Assembly (NCBI GenBank): GCA_030622585.1
Contig: JAUXFZ010000021.1
Span: 1 to 12,717 of the forward strand
Direction of reading: 5' to 3'
Length of the DNA stretch: 12,717 nucleotides
Source of the DNA: Myxococcales bacterium
GTDB lineage: Bacteria; Myxococcota_A; Polyangia; Polyangiales; Houyiibacteriaceae
Position numbers and translations under genes: made by a program. This document shows, one piece after another, positions 6,639-12,717 of this stretch (its first letter is position 1; each line of letters begins with the position of its first letter). The notes beneath the pieces were generated by a model. That model did not search any database and was not told the origin of the DNA. It saw only the letters and a list, made by a program, of their open reading frames with translations.

Positions 6639-6654
6639 CCCCCTCAAGGGGTGT

Positions 6655-6666
6655 GAGCACTTGCTC
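6655..6666. repeat. Short perfect inverted repeat between dctP and the membrane-protein gene
   Basis: GAGCA-CT-TGCTC is a perfect 5-2-5 palindrome in the 71-bp gap. A second short repeat, CCCC-TCAA-GGGG (6640-6651), lies directly after the dctP stop. Neither has a T-run. They could form an operator or a weak hairpin that lowers read-through; the function is unknown. Confidence 0.3.
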
Positions 6667-6709
6667 GACCTCATGGTGCAGAGGCCTCGTCTGCGTACGG
6701 AGGAAGTTG

Positions 6710-7411
6710 ATGGACGCCACCACACAGCCGCGAGGCCCCAGCATCCCAACGGGGGTGGTCATCGGAATCGTCCTCGTCACCGGCACGCTGTTTCACACCT
6801 GGCTACACCACTGGGTCCACGGCGTGTATAGCGTGACGCAAATCGGCCTGGTGTTCTTCCTCGTGCTCAATGTGATGATCGCCTGGTGGGAGATCGCACT
6901 CTTTGTCTGCCAAGATCAGATTCGCTCCGAGTACGAGGCGATTAGGGAACCCTACCGCGGGCGCGAGATGACGCGCATAGCCGAGGTCTTCGCGCGACCT
7001 ATTCCCTTGTTCTGCGTGCTCTCATTCTCTCAGTGGACGAACATTTGGTCGAGCTACTCGTTGTTTGATCCAGGCTATTCAGATCGGCGCTCATACGGCT
7101 ACAACATCGATGTCGGGAACGGCGTCACGACACTCATCCCCGCAACGCTGTTCGCATTTGGGATGACGCTCGAGCTGATGCCCGCGCGCGTTCTCGGCAT
7201 CATCGGTCTCATCCTGTTTTGGCAAATGTTCTACGGCACGGCGGTCTACTTCTTCCAGTTCTTCAACAACGGTCGCCATAAGGGGCATTCGCTCAGAGAC
7301 TTGCTGTTGTTCGTCGGCATCACCAACTTGATGTGGTTCATCTTTCCCATCTGGGGACTGAGCGCGAGCGTCCGGTTGATCCTGGAGGGCTCGTACAACG
7401 TCTTCCTTTAG
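6710..7411 (+). CDS. Polytopic membrane protein of unknown function, possibly EXPERA/EBP-like
   Basis: A 233-residue integral membrane protein with no signal peptide. Hydrophobic segments lie at about 14-33, 43-67, 97-114, 139-158, 160-185 and 195-225, so five or six helices. The start is set by an excellent ribosome-binding site, GGAGGAAG (6699-6706), before the ATG at 6710; the frame extends upstream only by overlapping dctP. It is not a TRAP DctQ or DctM subunit, since the size and helix pattern do not match. The C-terminal third (Q172, YG at 175-176, YF at 180-181, H190, G192, N206, W209, P213) recalls the last helices of emopamil-binding protein, the sterol delta8-delta7 isomerase, as remembered. 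If correct, this would be a bacterial EXPERA-like protein beside sterol-type catabolic genes. The N-terminal half matches much less well, so the assignment is speculative. It overlaps the convergent FAD gene by 4 bp and probably follows dctP in one transcript. Confidence 0.8.
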   Translation: MDATTQPRGPSIPTGVVIGIVLVTGTLFHTWLHHWVHGVYSVTQIGLVFFLVLNVMIAWWEIALFVCQDQIRSEYEAIREPYRGREMTRIAEVFARPIPLFCVLSFSQWTNIWSSYSLFDPGYSDRRSYGYNIDVGNGVTTLIPATLFAFGMTLELMPARVLGIIGLILFWQMFYGTAVYFFQFFNNGRHKGHSLRDLLLFVGITNLMWFIFPIWGLSASVRLILEGSYNVFL

Positions 7412-8784
7412 ATCGAGCGATCTCGTCGCGTCAGCATCAGACGCTGCATCTGCTTGAAGTCCTCGACGGCATTGACGTTGTCTTGCGAGAATGGATACGG
7501 GGCGCCGATCGAGTGAGCCGCCACGAGGCCGGACATGAACGACAAGTCATGGCCGCCTTCGGGCGTAGTGAACGTGCCGCAATAGTGCATGCCACCTTTG
7601 CCCTGGAGGAACCGTATCATCCACATGATGATCATGTTCCGAAGGGAGACTACGTGGGTCGGATGAGGTAGGTCGATTCGTGCCTGGACCTGGTCGATTG
7701 CCTTCTTCGAATTGAAAGTGACCAGCATGGGCACGCCCGCGTCCTTCGTGCTCGGGTTCTGCGCGGAAATGACGAAGGTGCATTCGAGTGCGCCCGTTTC
7801 GTCAATCTCGGAGTACGTGTTGAAGTCGGAGAGAATTCTCTGCCGGTGCTTCTCGGGAAAGATGCCCGTGTCACCATGCACCACAAAGCGCGAGAACGCG
7901 GGATCGACGTCGTCGACGTACTGCGAGTTTCCCAGGAGGAGCCGCTGCAGCCAGCTCGGAGACTCGAGCGTGTTCAACACCGCCGTTGCATCGCAAGCAA
8001 ACACGACCTTATCGACTTCGTAGGTGCGCCCCTTTGCGTCCTCGATGATGAAGCGGTTTTTGCGACGCCTGACGGCAGTGATCTCGTGATCGGTGTGCAC
8101 GCTGTCTGCAAACGGCGCGCTCATTCGATCGAAAACCTGGCGGGGCGCGCCTCGCCACGTTCCCATCTGGGTAGGCTCCTCGAGCGGCACGACACTTTCG
8201 AGCAGAGGCAAGATGACTGCGGGTACGCCGCGCATCGAGGTCGTGATGAAGGTCGCGCAGTGAATCGGAACGAAGATCGTATCCCAGAACGCGCGCGAAA
8301 TGCCGAAGAGCCGCGCCAGCCAATAGATCGGAATGACGTTCATCGGGTTGAAATACGAGAAGTGGTACAGCGAGTTGTGCGTCTTCTTGGGCATGAAGAA
8401 CGCGTTTACCTTGGTAACGAAGGCGATGAGTTTCTTCCAGCGCCTGAACTCGGGAGCGAAGCGCTGTTGCACGGCCGTCTGACCATCCTGACAAAAATGC
8501 CCCTCGGGCGTCTGTACGAAGTAGGAGACTGGCAGCGTTTCGATGCCGACGCCGAGCTCGTCCAGGAGCGACTCGTAGTTGTGGTAGTACATCTGCGGCC
8601 AGGCAACGACCAGCACTGGAGAATCCGCATAGCCATCGCCGACCGTCCAGCGAAAGGTCTTTGCGCTTCCGCCCAGGGCCGAGCCCTTTTCGAAGAGCTC
8701 TACTTCATAGCCTGCACGGTGCAGGGCCCAAGCGGCCCCAACGCCAGCAATGCCTCCTCCAACGACGCCGATCTTTTCTGTCAC
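7408..8784 (-). CDS. FAD-dependent oxidoreductase, flavin amine-oxidase-like (COG2907-like)
   Basis: A 458-residue flavoprotein. The N-terminus IGVVGGGIAGVGAAW holds the Rossmann motif G9-x-G11-x-x-G14, with Glu32 (LFEKG) to bind the ADP ribose and GG at 38-39 (ALGGSAKTF) as in amine oxidases and phytoene desaturases. The following NYESLLDELGVGIE segment is like the uncharacterised COG2907 proteins. The C-terminal part has MHYCGTFTTPEGGHDLSF, a typical FAD-binding motif ending. It does not look like a 3-ketosteroid dehydrogenase (KstD), whose FAD motif and later residues differ. The start is GTG at 8784, supported by GGGGGAG (8792-8798) 7 bases upstream on the minus strand; longer readings to 8994 run into the preceding gene. 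It is the last gene of a likely operon, 23 bp after the serine hydrolase. The reaction is unknown; dehydrogenation or saturation of a lipid ring or chain is a guess. Confidence 0.87.
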   Translation of the reverse strand: MTEKIGVVGGGIAGVGAAWALHRAGYEVELFEKGSALGGSAKTFRWTVGDGYADSPVLVVAWPQMYYHNYESLLDELGVGIETLPVSYFVQTPEGHFCQDGQTAVQQRFAPEFRRWKKLIAFVTKVNAFFMPKKTHNSLYHFSYFNPMNVIPIYWLARLFGISRAFWDTIFVPIHCATFITTSMRGVPAVILPLLESVVPLEEPTQMGTWRGAPRQVFDRMSAPFADSVHTDHEITAVRRRKNRFIIEDAKGRTYEVDKVVFACDATAVLNTLESPSWLQRLLLGNSQYVDDVDPAFSRFVVHGDTGIFPEKHRQRILSDFNTYSEIDETGALECTFVISAQNPSTKDAGVPMLVTFNSKKAIDQVQARIDLPHPTHVVSLRNMIIMWMIRFLQGKGGMHYCGTFTTPEGGHDLSFMSGLVAAHSIGAPYPFSQDNVNAVEDFKQMQRLMLTRRDRSI

Positions 8785-8807
8785 TTCGATCTCCCCCAAA
8801 CGGTTTG

Positions 8808-10052
8808 CTACGAGCGCTTCGGCACCAAATCGACGATCGGACCGTGGCGCAGGGTATGACACACGCCCTTGTAAATGCCGAGCGACTCGTAGACCGCCGC
8901 GGTCATCATCACGGTGCGGGTCTGGCCGGTAATCGAGAACGGGAAGCTGTTGTGGACGAACCCCAACGAGAGCTCGAGCTCGGGGTTGGCCCATCCTCCG
9001 GCGCCGCCCAACCCGAAGTGTCCAAAGGCTTCAGGGACGTCCATCAGGAACGCATCGGTGCGGTGGTATCCGAGCTTCCAGTGAAGCGGATAGAAAATGA
9101 CTTTGTCGGCGCGCTTCGTTTGGACCTCGGCGGCCTTTCGGACAATCTCCTCCGAAACCAGCCGCACACCATCGAGCTCACCGCCCAAGGAAAGCGCGGC
9201 GTACATCTTGGCGAGCGAACGCGCGGTCGCAACGCCGTTCATCGCAGGCAAGCACGCCTTCCAGAACGCGGGGTGCGAGAAGAGCGCCTTGGCATTTTTT
9301 GGCGACAGGCCTCGGCGCCACAGATCCCGCAGTGGCCCGGGGCGAACCCAAAAGGGGATGTGGTAATCGGGTGACAGCGGTCCTGCACCACTTCTTTGGA
9401 GCTCGGGGAGCCCGATGAAATCGGGAAGCCTGTCCATTTGGGTGTCGGCGTTGCCGATGTACAAGCCGTCGAGCTTCAAAGGCCCGACGATCCGCCGCTC
9501 GAGAAACTCTGGCACGGTAAGGCCGGATATCCTCTGAATCAGCTCCCCAACGAGCCAACCAAAGGTCACTGCCTGGTACGCATTGGCCGTGCCCGGGTGG
9601 AAGTCCGGCTCGGTCTTGGCGAGGCGCGACACGATCAGGTCCCAGTCCAGGATGTCCGTGAGCTGGTCGACGAGGTGCATGACCTTGTGAAGGCCCGCCT
9701 GGTGAGACAACAAATGCCGAACGGTGATCTGCTCTTTGCCGTTGCAGCCGAACTCCGGCCAGTACTCGGCAACCGGTGCGTCGTAGTCGATCAGACCGTC
9801 CGTCGCGAGCATGTGGAGCGCGGTCGAGGTGATCCCCTTGGTGCCCGAGTAGCAAATCGACATGGTGTCTCGTTGCCAGGGGGTGCCGTCCTTGCGCGCC
9901 GGTCCGGCCCAGATGTCGACGACCGGTTTCCCATTCAAGAACACGGCCGCCGCCGCGCCGCCGCCGTAGTACTTGATCTGCTTGCGCAGGAGCTTTACGA
10001 CGGGTTCGAATCGTGGTTCGTACGCGCCCTTGATGTCCGTATCCCGAGCCAT
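8808..10052 (-). CDS. Serine hydrolase with beta-lactamase fold (class C / esterase EstB type)
   Basis: A 414-residue serine hydrolase of the beta-lactamase Pfam family, which includes esterases such as EstB, mycobacterial LipE/LipL and penicillin-binding relatives. The catalytic motif SxxK is Ser69-G-T-Lys72 in CYSGTKGIT, the likely general base is Tyr159 (NAYQAVTFGW), and the third motif region is HFGLGGAGG near residue 345, followed by the usual LGFVHN strand. There is no signal peptide, so it is probably cytoplasmic, which argues against a resistance beta-lactamase or a wall enzyme. I took the ATG at 10052; a GTG three codons upstream (10061) is equally possible, and no clear ribosome-binding site decides. 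It lies 22 bp after the porin gene and 23 bp before the FAD gene on the same strand, so the three are probably co-transcribed. In steroid-degrading bacteria related lipases act on esters or lactones; a similar role here is inference. Confidence 0.9.
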   Translation of the reverse strand: MARDTDIKGAYEPRFEPVVKLLRKQIKYYGGGAAAAVFLNGKPVVDIWAGPARKDGTPWQRDTMSICYSGTKGITSTALHMLATDGLIDYDAPVAEYWPEFGCNGKEQITVRHLLSHQAGLHKVMHLVDQLTDILDWDLIVSRLAKTEPDFHPGTANAYQAVTFGWLVGELIQRISGLTVPEFLERRIVGPLKLDGLYIGNADTQMDRLPDFIGLPELQRSGAGPLSPDYHIPFWVRPGPLRDLWRRGLSPKNAKALFSHPAFWKACLPAMNGVATARSLAKMYAALSLGGELDGVRLVSEEIVRKAAEVQTKRADKVIFYPLHWKLGYHRTDAFLMDVPEAFGHFGLGGAGGWANPELELSLGFVHNSFPFSITGQTRTVMMTAAVYESLGIYKGVCHTLRHGPIVDLVPKRS

Positions 10053-10074
10053 AACCCGCACGCTATCTAGCTCA

Positions 10075-11442
10075 CTAGTAATGATATGTCAGCTGCGTGG
10101 AAAGAAAGAAGGTCCGTACCTGGTAGTCGCCCGCGCAGCCGGTACGAAGCACTTGATCGCGCGAGCACAAGTTGATGAGCTCACCCCCGACTTCGACGGG
10201 TTCCTGCGCGACCTCGGGTCCGATCGTGGAGCCGAACTGCGAAAAGAGCATGCCAATGTCGAAGTCGACTTTGTCCCAACTGAAGCCCAGGCCCGTCTGG
10301 ACGCCGATAGCGATGCCGGGTGGAGGCGTGAAGATCTGCGCGAACTGCTCGCGCGTATTCGAATTGCCGGCATTGAAGCCAAAGCGAATCGCGACCAAGT
10401 CGATGATCTGGTATTCGACGCCAAGCTTCAGGCTGTACACATTCTTCCAGTAGAACGGCGCGACGGTCGGTTCCGGCAGCAGCGCCTCTAGGGCCGGATC
10501 GGAGCCTTCCGGCAACGAGACATGGACGGTCTGGGTTTGGTTGCCCTGCTTCTCGGCCTCGTGAAACTGAATACGGAGCTCGGCCACCAACAAGAGCTTC
10601 TTGTCGACGAGCTTCACGCTCGCGCCGAACTGCAGCGCGTTCGGCATCACCCAGTCCGACTGGGCATTGAGGGTTTCGAGCCCCGGAATATCGACGCCGG
10701 TTTGGGTGGTTCCCGTCATTTTGATCTTGGTGTACACGCGCCATGCTGCGCCGACCGTCCACATGTCGTTGGGCTTGAAGGACACGCCAATCCGCGCGCT
10801 CGGAATGCCAACGCCGCCAAGCTGGTTGTGGATCCGGGCATAGCTGGGGTTCGGAAGAACGCTCACCGCACCGATGTTCTGATAGAGATCCGCAGTTTGG
10901 GCTGCGATCGGGAGTCGAAGCATGATGCCAACGCTCCACTTGTCGCTGATCGCGATCGCCGGACCCATGGCCAGCTCTCCGACGAAAAAGGTCACCGACT
11001 GATCCTGCGGCTCGGTCCCGACGACTTCATCGGGCTCACCGTCGACGTTGGGCACGTCCTCATAGGTCGCGCCGTAGCCCACCTCGAGATACGCGCCCGC
11101 TCCCCAGACCATCCGCTTCGAGACCCGCCACGCAAAGAAGGTCGACCCGAGCGGCCCGAAGCTGACACCCGTGCACCGGCTACTGTTCGGACCTTCGACC
11201 GGAGCACAGGTGTTGACGAAGATCGGATCGAACATGACCGAGAAGGAGAACTTCTCGATGCCGGTGAGGAGCGCGGGATTGATCGCGATCGCTGCGGGCC
11301 GTTCGAGAAAAGACACCCCGGCCTGCGCCAAGGTGACGCTCCGTGTGTCATACGCCGTGGGTTCGGTGTTGGCAGACGCAGCGCGGGGGGACAGCGTTGA
11401 GAGCAAGGTCAGCGAAGTCGCGAGAATTATTCGACTCTTCAT
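10075..11442 (-). CDS. Outer-membrane transport protein, FadL/OmpP1/TodX-like
   Basis: A 455-residue protein with a Sec signal peptide (MKSRIILATSLTLLSTLSPRAASA, cleaved near residue 24) and an amphipathic beta-strand-rich body ending in an aromatic residue (LTYHY), as in outer-membrane barrels. Just after the signal, RSVTLAQAGVSF and AIAINPALL (35-59) fit the FadL/OmpP1 pattern of a GxGGA-like segment followed by NPAxL. FadL-family channels bring long-chain fatty acids, aromatics and other hydrophobic molecules across the outer membrane by lateral diffusion. The start at 11442 has GGGAG 4 bases upstream on the minus strand. The SD lies in a perfect inverted repeat (11448-11461) that could hide it. 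It heads a likely operon with the serine hydrolase and FAD gene. Its position by steroid genes suggests uptake of sterols or their esters, but the substrate cannot be read from sequence. Confidence 0.88.
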   Translation of the reverse strand: MKSRIILATSLTLLSTLSPRAASANTEPTAYDTRSVTLAQAGVSFLERPAAIAINPALLTGIEKFSFSVMFDPIFVNTCAPVEGPNSSRCTGVSFGPLGSTFFAWRVSKRMVWGAGAYLEVGYGATYEDVPNVDGEPDEVVGTEPQDQSVTFFVGELAMGPAIAISDKWSVGIMLRLPIAAQTADLYQNIGAVSVLPNPSYARIHNQLGGVGIPSARIGVSFKPNDMWTVGAAWRVYTKIKMTGTTQTGVDIPGLETLNAQSDWVMPNALQFGASVKLVDKKLLLVAELRIQFHEAEKQGNQTQTVHVSLPEGSDPALEALLPEPTVAPFYWKNVYSLKLGVEYQIIDLVAIRFGFNAGNSNTREQFAQIFTPPPGIAIGVQTGLGFSWDKVDFDIGMLFSQFGSTIGPEVAQEPVEVGGELINLCSRDQVLRTGCAGDYQVRTFFLSTQLTYHY

Positions 11443-11447
11443 ATAGC

Positions 11448-11461
11448 TCCCGACTTCGGGA
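11448..11461 (-). promoter_or_regulatory. Inverted repeat over the ribosome-binding site of the FadL-like gene
   Basis: On the minus strand TCCCGA-AG-TCGGGA is a perfect 6-2-6 repeat; as RNA it can form a 5-bp stem with an AAGU loop. The 3' arm contains the GGGA of the Shine-Dalgarno sequence GGGAG just before the ATG at 11442. It could restrict translation, or act as a DNA operator. A possible -10, TATCAT (11471-11466), lies directly upstream, so transcription would start near the base of the hairpin. Confidence 0.35.
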
Positions 11462-11487
11462 CCCCATGATAAGGGCATCGGTCATTT

Positions 11488-11503
11488 GAATCTACAAGGA
11501 TTC
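11488..11503. repeat. Short inverted repeat upstream of the FadL-like gene
   Basis: GAATC and GATTC form perfect 5-bp arms around a 6-base spacer, in the 92-bp gap between the second DapB-like gene and the FadL-like gene. It may be a weak hairpin after the DapB-like gene or an operator for the porin operon. No T-run is seen. Confidence 0.25.
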
Positions 11504-11534
11504 GCAGTGGCAATGGGTGGAGCGGCACTGGCCG

Positions 11535-12632
11535 TCAGCGGTTTTCATGAAAGCGGCCGGCGAATGCGCGCAGTGGCAAGTCGGCGCTGGTGATGAGGCC
11601 GGGACGGGCTTCGCAAACCGACTCGACGGCATTGAGCGCGGGCATGCCCGTGATCGTCATGCCGATGGAGGCCATGTACGTGGGGTCGCTCCAGTCCATC
11701 TGTCCCGAGTCCATTGCCGGGAGAATCATGTGGCGGTTCATGATCTGTGGATTGCCGCGGACGGTCATGATGTAGCAGTTCTGCACGTTCCACTTCGGTT
11801 CGGTGTTCGGCGTCATCTGCCACTCGAGGTGAACCTCGATCTTGGGCTCGCCCTTCGCCTTGCCGATGTACTTCGCCAGGCTTGCGCCGACGGACCCTTT
11901 AGGAAGCACCCACCATCCTAGATCGACCTCTTCTTTGCAGGCTCCGAGCTCGCACTCGAACGCAACCTCGTCGATCTCGATACCGCAGCAGTCCGCGATC
12001 ATGTAGATCGAGTCCGCAAAGACCGTGGCACCCGCCTCCAACATCTGCGGGACCTCCGGATCGTCCACCGGACGCCCGTAACCGTGCTTCTTCCAGGTAT
12101 CGACCGAGTGATGACACGAGACGTCGACCGTTTCGATCACCTGAATGTGGTCGATGCGCGACAGGCCTGCCGTGTTCACGATCGCAAGGATCTGCGCCAG
12201 CCCCGGGTTCATGCCGGTACCATAGGGCGTTGCTTTGCCGCGCTTACCTGCCTCATCGACGAGCTCGGTCGACTTGCGACCCGAGGGGTGCGGGTGGTGC
12301 CGGTTACGGGAATAGCCAGTGATCCAATCCGACGTCGTAACGACATTGATTCCGCTCTCGAGCAGCCGGCAGAAAAGATCGATGTCCGGCCAAACACCGA
12401 AGTACGTCACGCAGTCGGGCTTGGCGGCGATGACGTCGTCGACGGTGTTCGTTGCCAGTACGCCGATGGGATCGATCCCGACGATCTCACCCGCGTCACG
12501 GCCGACCTTGTCCTCGCTGTAGCAATAGAGCCCGACTAACTCGAGATCGGGATGTTGGACGGTCTTGGACACCATCTCGGTGCCCACGTTGCCGGTGGCG
12601 AACTGAAAGACTCTCAGGGGCGTCGTTCTCAT
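11535..12632 (-). CDS. DapB-like NAD(P)-dependent oxidoreductase (paralogue 2)
   Basis: A 365-residue relative of the protein at 2414-3499, sharing LRVFQ-x-TGNVG near the N-terminus, HPDLELVG (28-35), DKVGRDA (41-47) and GTGMNPG (138-144), the last being the family's domain-junction signature. The first glycine of the Rossmann motif is replaced by Ala12 (FATGNVG instead of WGTGNAG), which may alter cofactor binding. A histidine-rich patch RNRHHPHP (109-116) follows the first domain and is absent from the other copy. I chose the ATG at 12632, preceded by GGAG 9 bases upstream; longer readings need a TTG at 12686 and overlap the possible end of another gene. The gap to the downstream FadL-like gene is 92 bp. 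The function is unknown; both paralogues are probably dehydrogenases or reductases acting on pathway intermediates, by analogy with 2,4-diaminopentanoate dehydrogenase relatives. Confidence 0.88.
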   Translation of the reverse strand: MRTTPLRVFQFATGNVGTEMVSKTVQHPDLELVGLYCYSEDKVGRDAGEIVGIDPIGVLATNTVDDVIAAKPDCVTYFGVWPDIDLFCRLLESGINVVTTSDWITGYSRNRHHPHPSGRKSTELVDEAGKRGKATPYGTGMNPGLAQILAIVNTAGLSRIDHIQVIETVDVSCHHSVDTWKKHGYGRPVDDPEVPQMLEAGATVFADSIYMIADCCGIEIDEVAFECELGACKEEVDLGWWVLPKGSVGASLAKYIGKAKGEPKIEVHLEWQMTPNTEPKWNVQNCYIMTVRGNPQIMNRHMILPAMDSGQMDWSDPTYMASIGMTITGMPALNAVESVCEARPGLITSADLPLRAFAGRFHENR

Positions 12633-12651
12633 CTCAGGGTTCTCCGGTGAT

Positions 12652-12717
12652 TCAGATCGGTCCAAATATTGCCGCCGCAAAATCAAGCAGGAACAGCATG
12701 ATCATGCTGGCTGCGCA
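12652..12717 (-). CDS. Possible 3' end of another gene (partial, hydrophobic tail)
   Basis: On the minus strand a frame is open from the window edge to the TGA at 12654-12652, giving 21 residues ending MIMLFLLDFAAAIFGPI. The hydrophobic tail would suit a membrane protein. It stops 19 bp before the start of the DapB-like gene, a normal operon distance. The stretch is too short to be sure that it is coding. Confidence 0.33.
   Translation of the reverse strand, partial: CAASMIMLFLLDFAAAIFGPI
12694..12709. repeat. Perfect 16-bp palindrome
   Basis: CAGCATGATCATGCTG reads identically on both strands over 16 bases with no spacer. It lies within the possible partial gene at the right edge, 62 bp upstream of the DapB-like start. 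It might be a protein-binding site; no known regulator is assigned. Confidence 0.4.

Noticed and set aside
6640..6651. Rho-independent terminator after dctP
   Set aside because: CCCC-TCAA-GGGG has only a 4-bp stem and no T-run.
6539..6709. Longer start of the membrane protein overlapping dctP
   Set aside because: The strong ribosome-binding site at 6699-6706 selects 6710, and the extra residues are basic, low-complexity shadow sequence of dctP.
7408..8784. FAD protein as 3-ketosteroid delta1-dehydrogenase (KstD)
   Set aside because: Its N-terminal motif and ELGV segment follow amine-oxidase/COG2907 proteins, not the KstD/fumarate-reductase type.
7846..8859. Long plus-strand open frame opposite the FAD gene
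   Set aside because: It is a high-GC antisense shadow rich in Arg/Asp/Val with no recognisable motif; the minus strand has clear FAD motifs. Similar shadows at 3588-4553, 4644-5522 and 10522-11400 were dropped for the same reason.
8808..10052. Antibiotic-resistance beta-lactamase
   Set aside because: No signal peptide, and the sequence is of the esterase-like beta-lactamase-fold group in a catabolic context.

Overview
The window reads as part of a steroid or steroid-like polycyclic catabolism region from a Gram-negative, fairly GC-rich bacterium. A FadL/OmpP1-type outer-membrane barrel with a signal peptide and a secreted TRAP-type solute-binding protein argue for a diderm. The style of the DctP and FadL proteins suggests a myxobacterial or other former deltaproteobacterial lineage, but that is an impression and not a demonstrated assignment. 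No rRNA, tRNA, CRISPR array, insertion sequence or phage gene was seen.

Left part (1-5430). The 3' part of a BphC/HsaC-type extradiol ring-cleavage dioxygenase (+) meets a FadD3-like acyl-CoA ligase (-) tail to tail, only 3 bases apart. The ligase diverges across 51 bp from a DapB-like NAD(P)-dependent oxidoreductase (+), which converges on a BphD/HsaD-type C-C bond hydrolase (-). Upstream of the hydrolase on the same strand is a KshA-like Rieske oxygenase. These activities (Rieske hydroxylation, meta-cleavage, hydrolysis of the meta-cleavage product, CoA activation of the remaining fragment) are what steroid ring degradation needs. Two identical 14-bp palindromes, TAGAACGTGTTCTA, stand before the Rieske gene and before the hydrolase gene. 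They fit the pattern TnnAACnnGTTnnA known for KstR, the TetR-family repressor of actinobacterial cholesterol catabolism. The upstream copy lies on a recognisable sigma70-like promoter and probably controls a leaderless or near-leaderless Rieske transcript.

Middle part (5430-7411). A 231-bp divergent intergenic region leads to a TRAP-type solute-binding protein (DctP) with no permease genes beside it. Next comes a 233-residue polytopic membrane protein of unknown function. Its C-terminal third recalls the EXPERA/emopamil-binding-protein sterol isomerase family, but this is tentative.

Right part (7408-12717). On the minus strand, transcribed from right to left, are a second DapB-like protein, then a tightly spaced FadL-type porin, serine beta-lactamase-fold hydrolase and FAD-dependent amine-oxidase-like protein. 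The last three look like one operon for uptake and processing of a hydrophobic substrate. At the right edge there may be the last 21 codons of another minus-strand gene.

Overall inference: a KstR-like regulon for steroid-type compounds in a Gram-negative bacterium, combining uptake, hydroxylation, ring cleavage and CoA activation with several proteins whose role is unknown (the two DapB-like paralogues, the membrane protein and the FAD protein).
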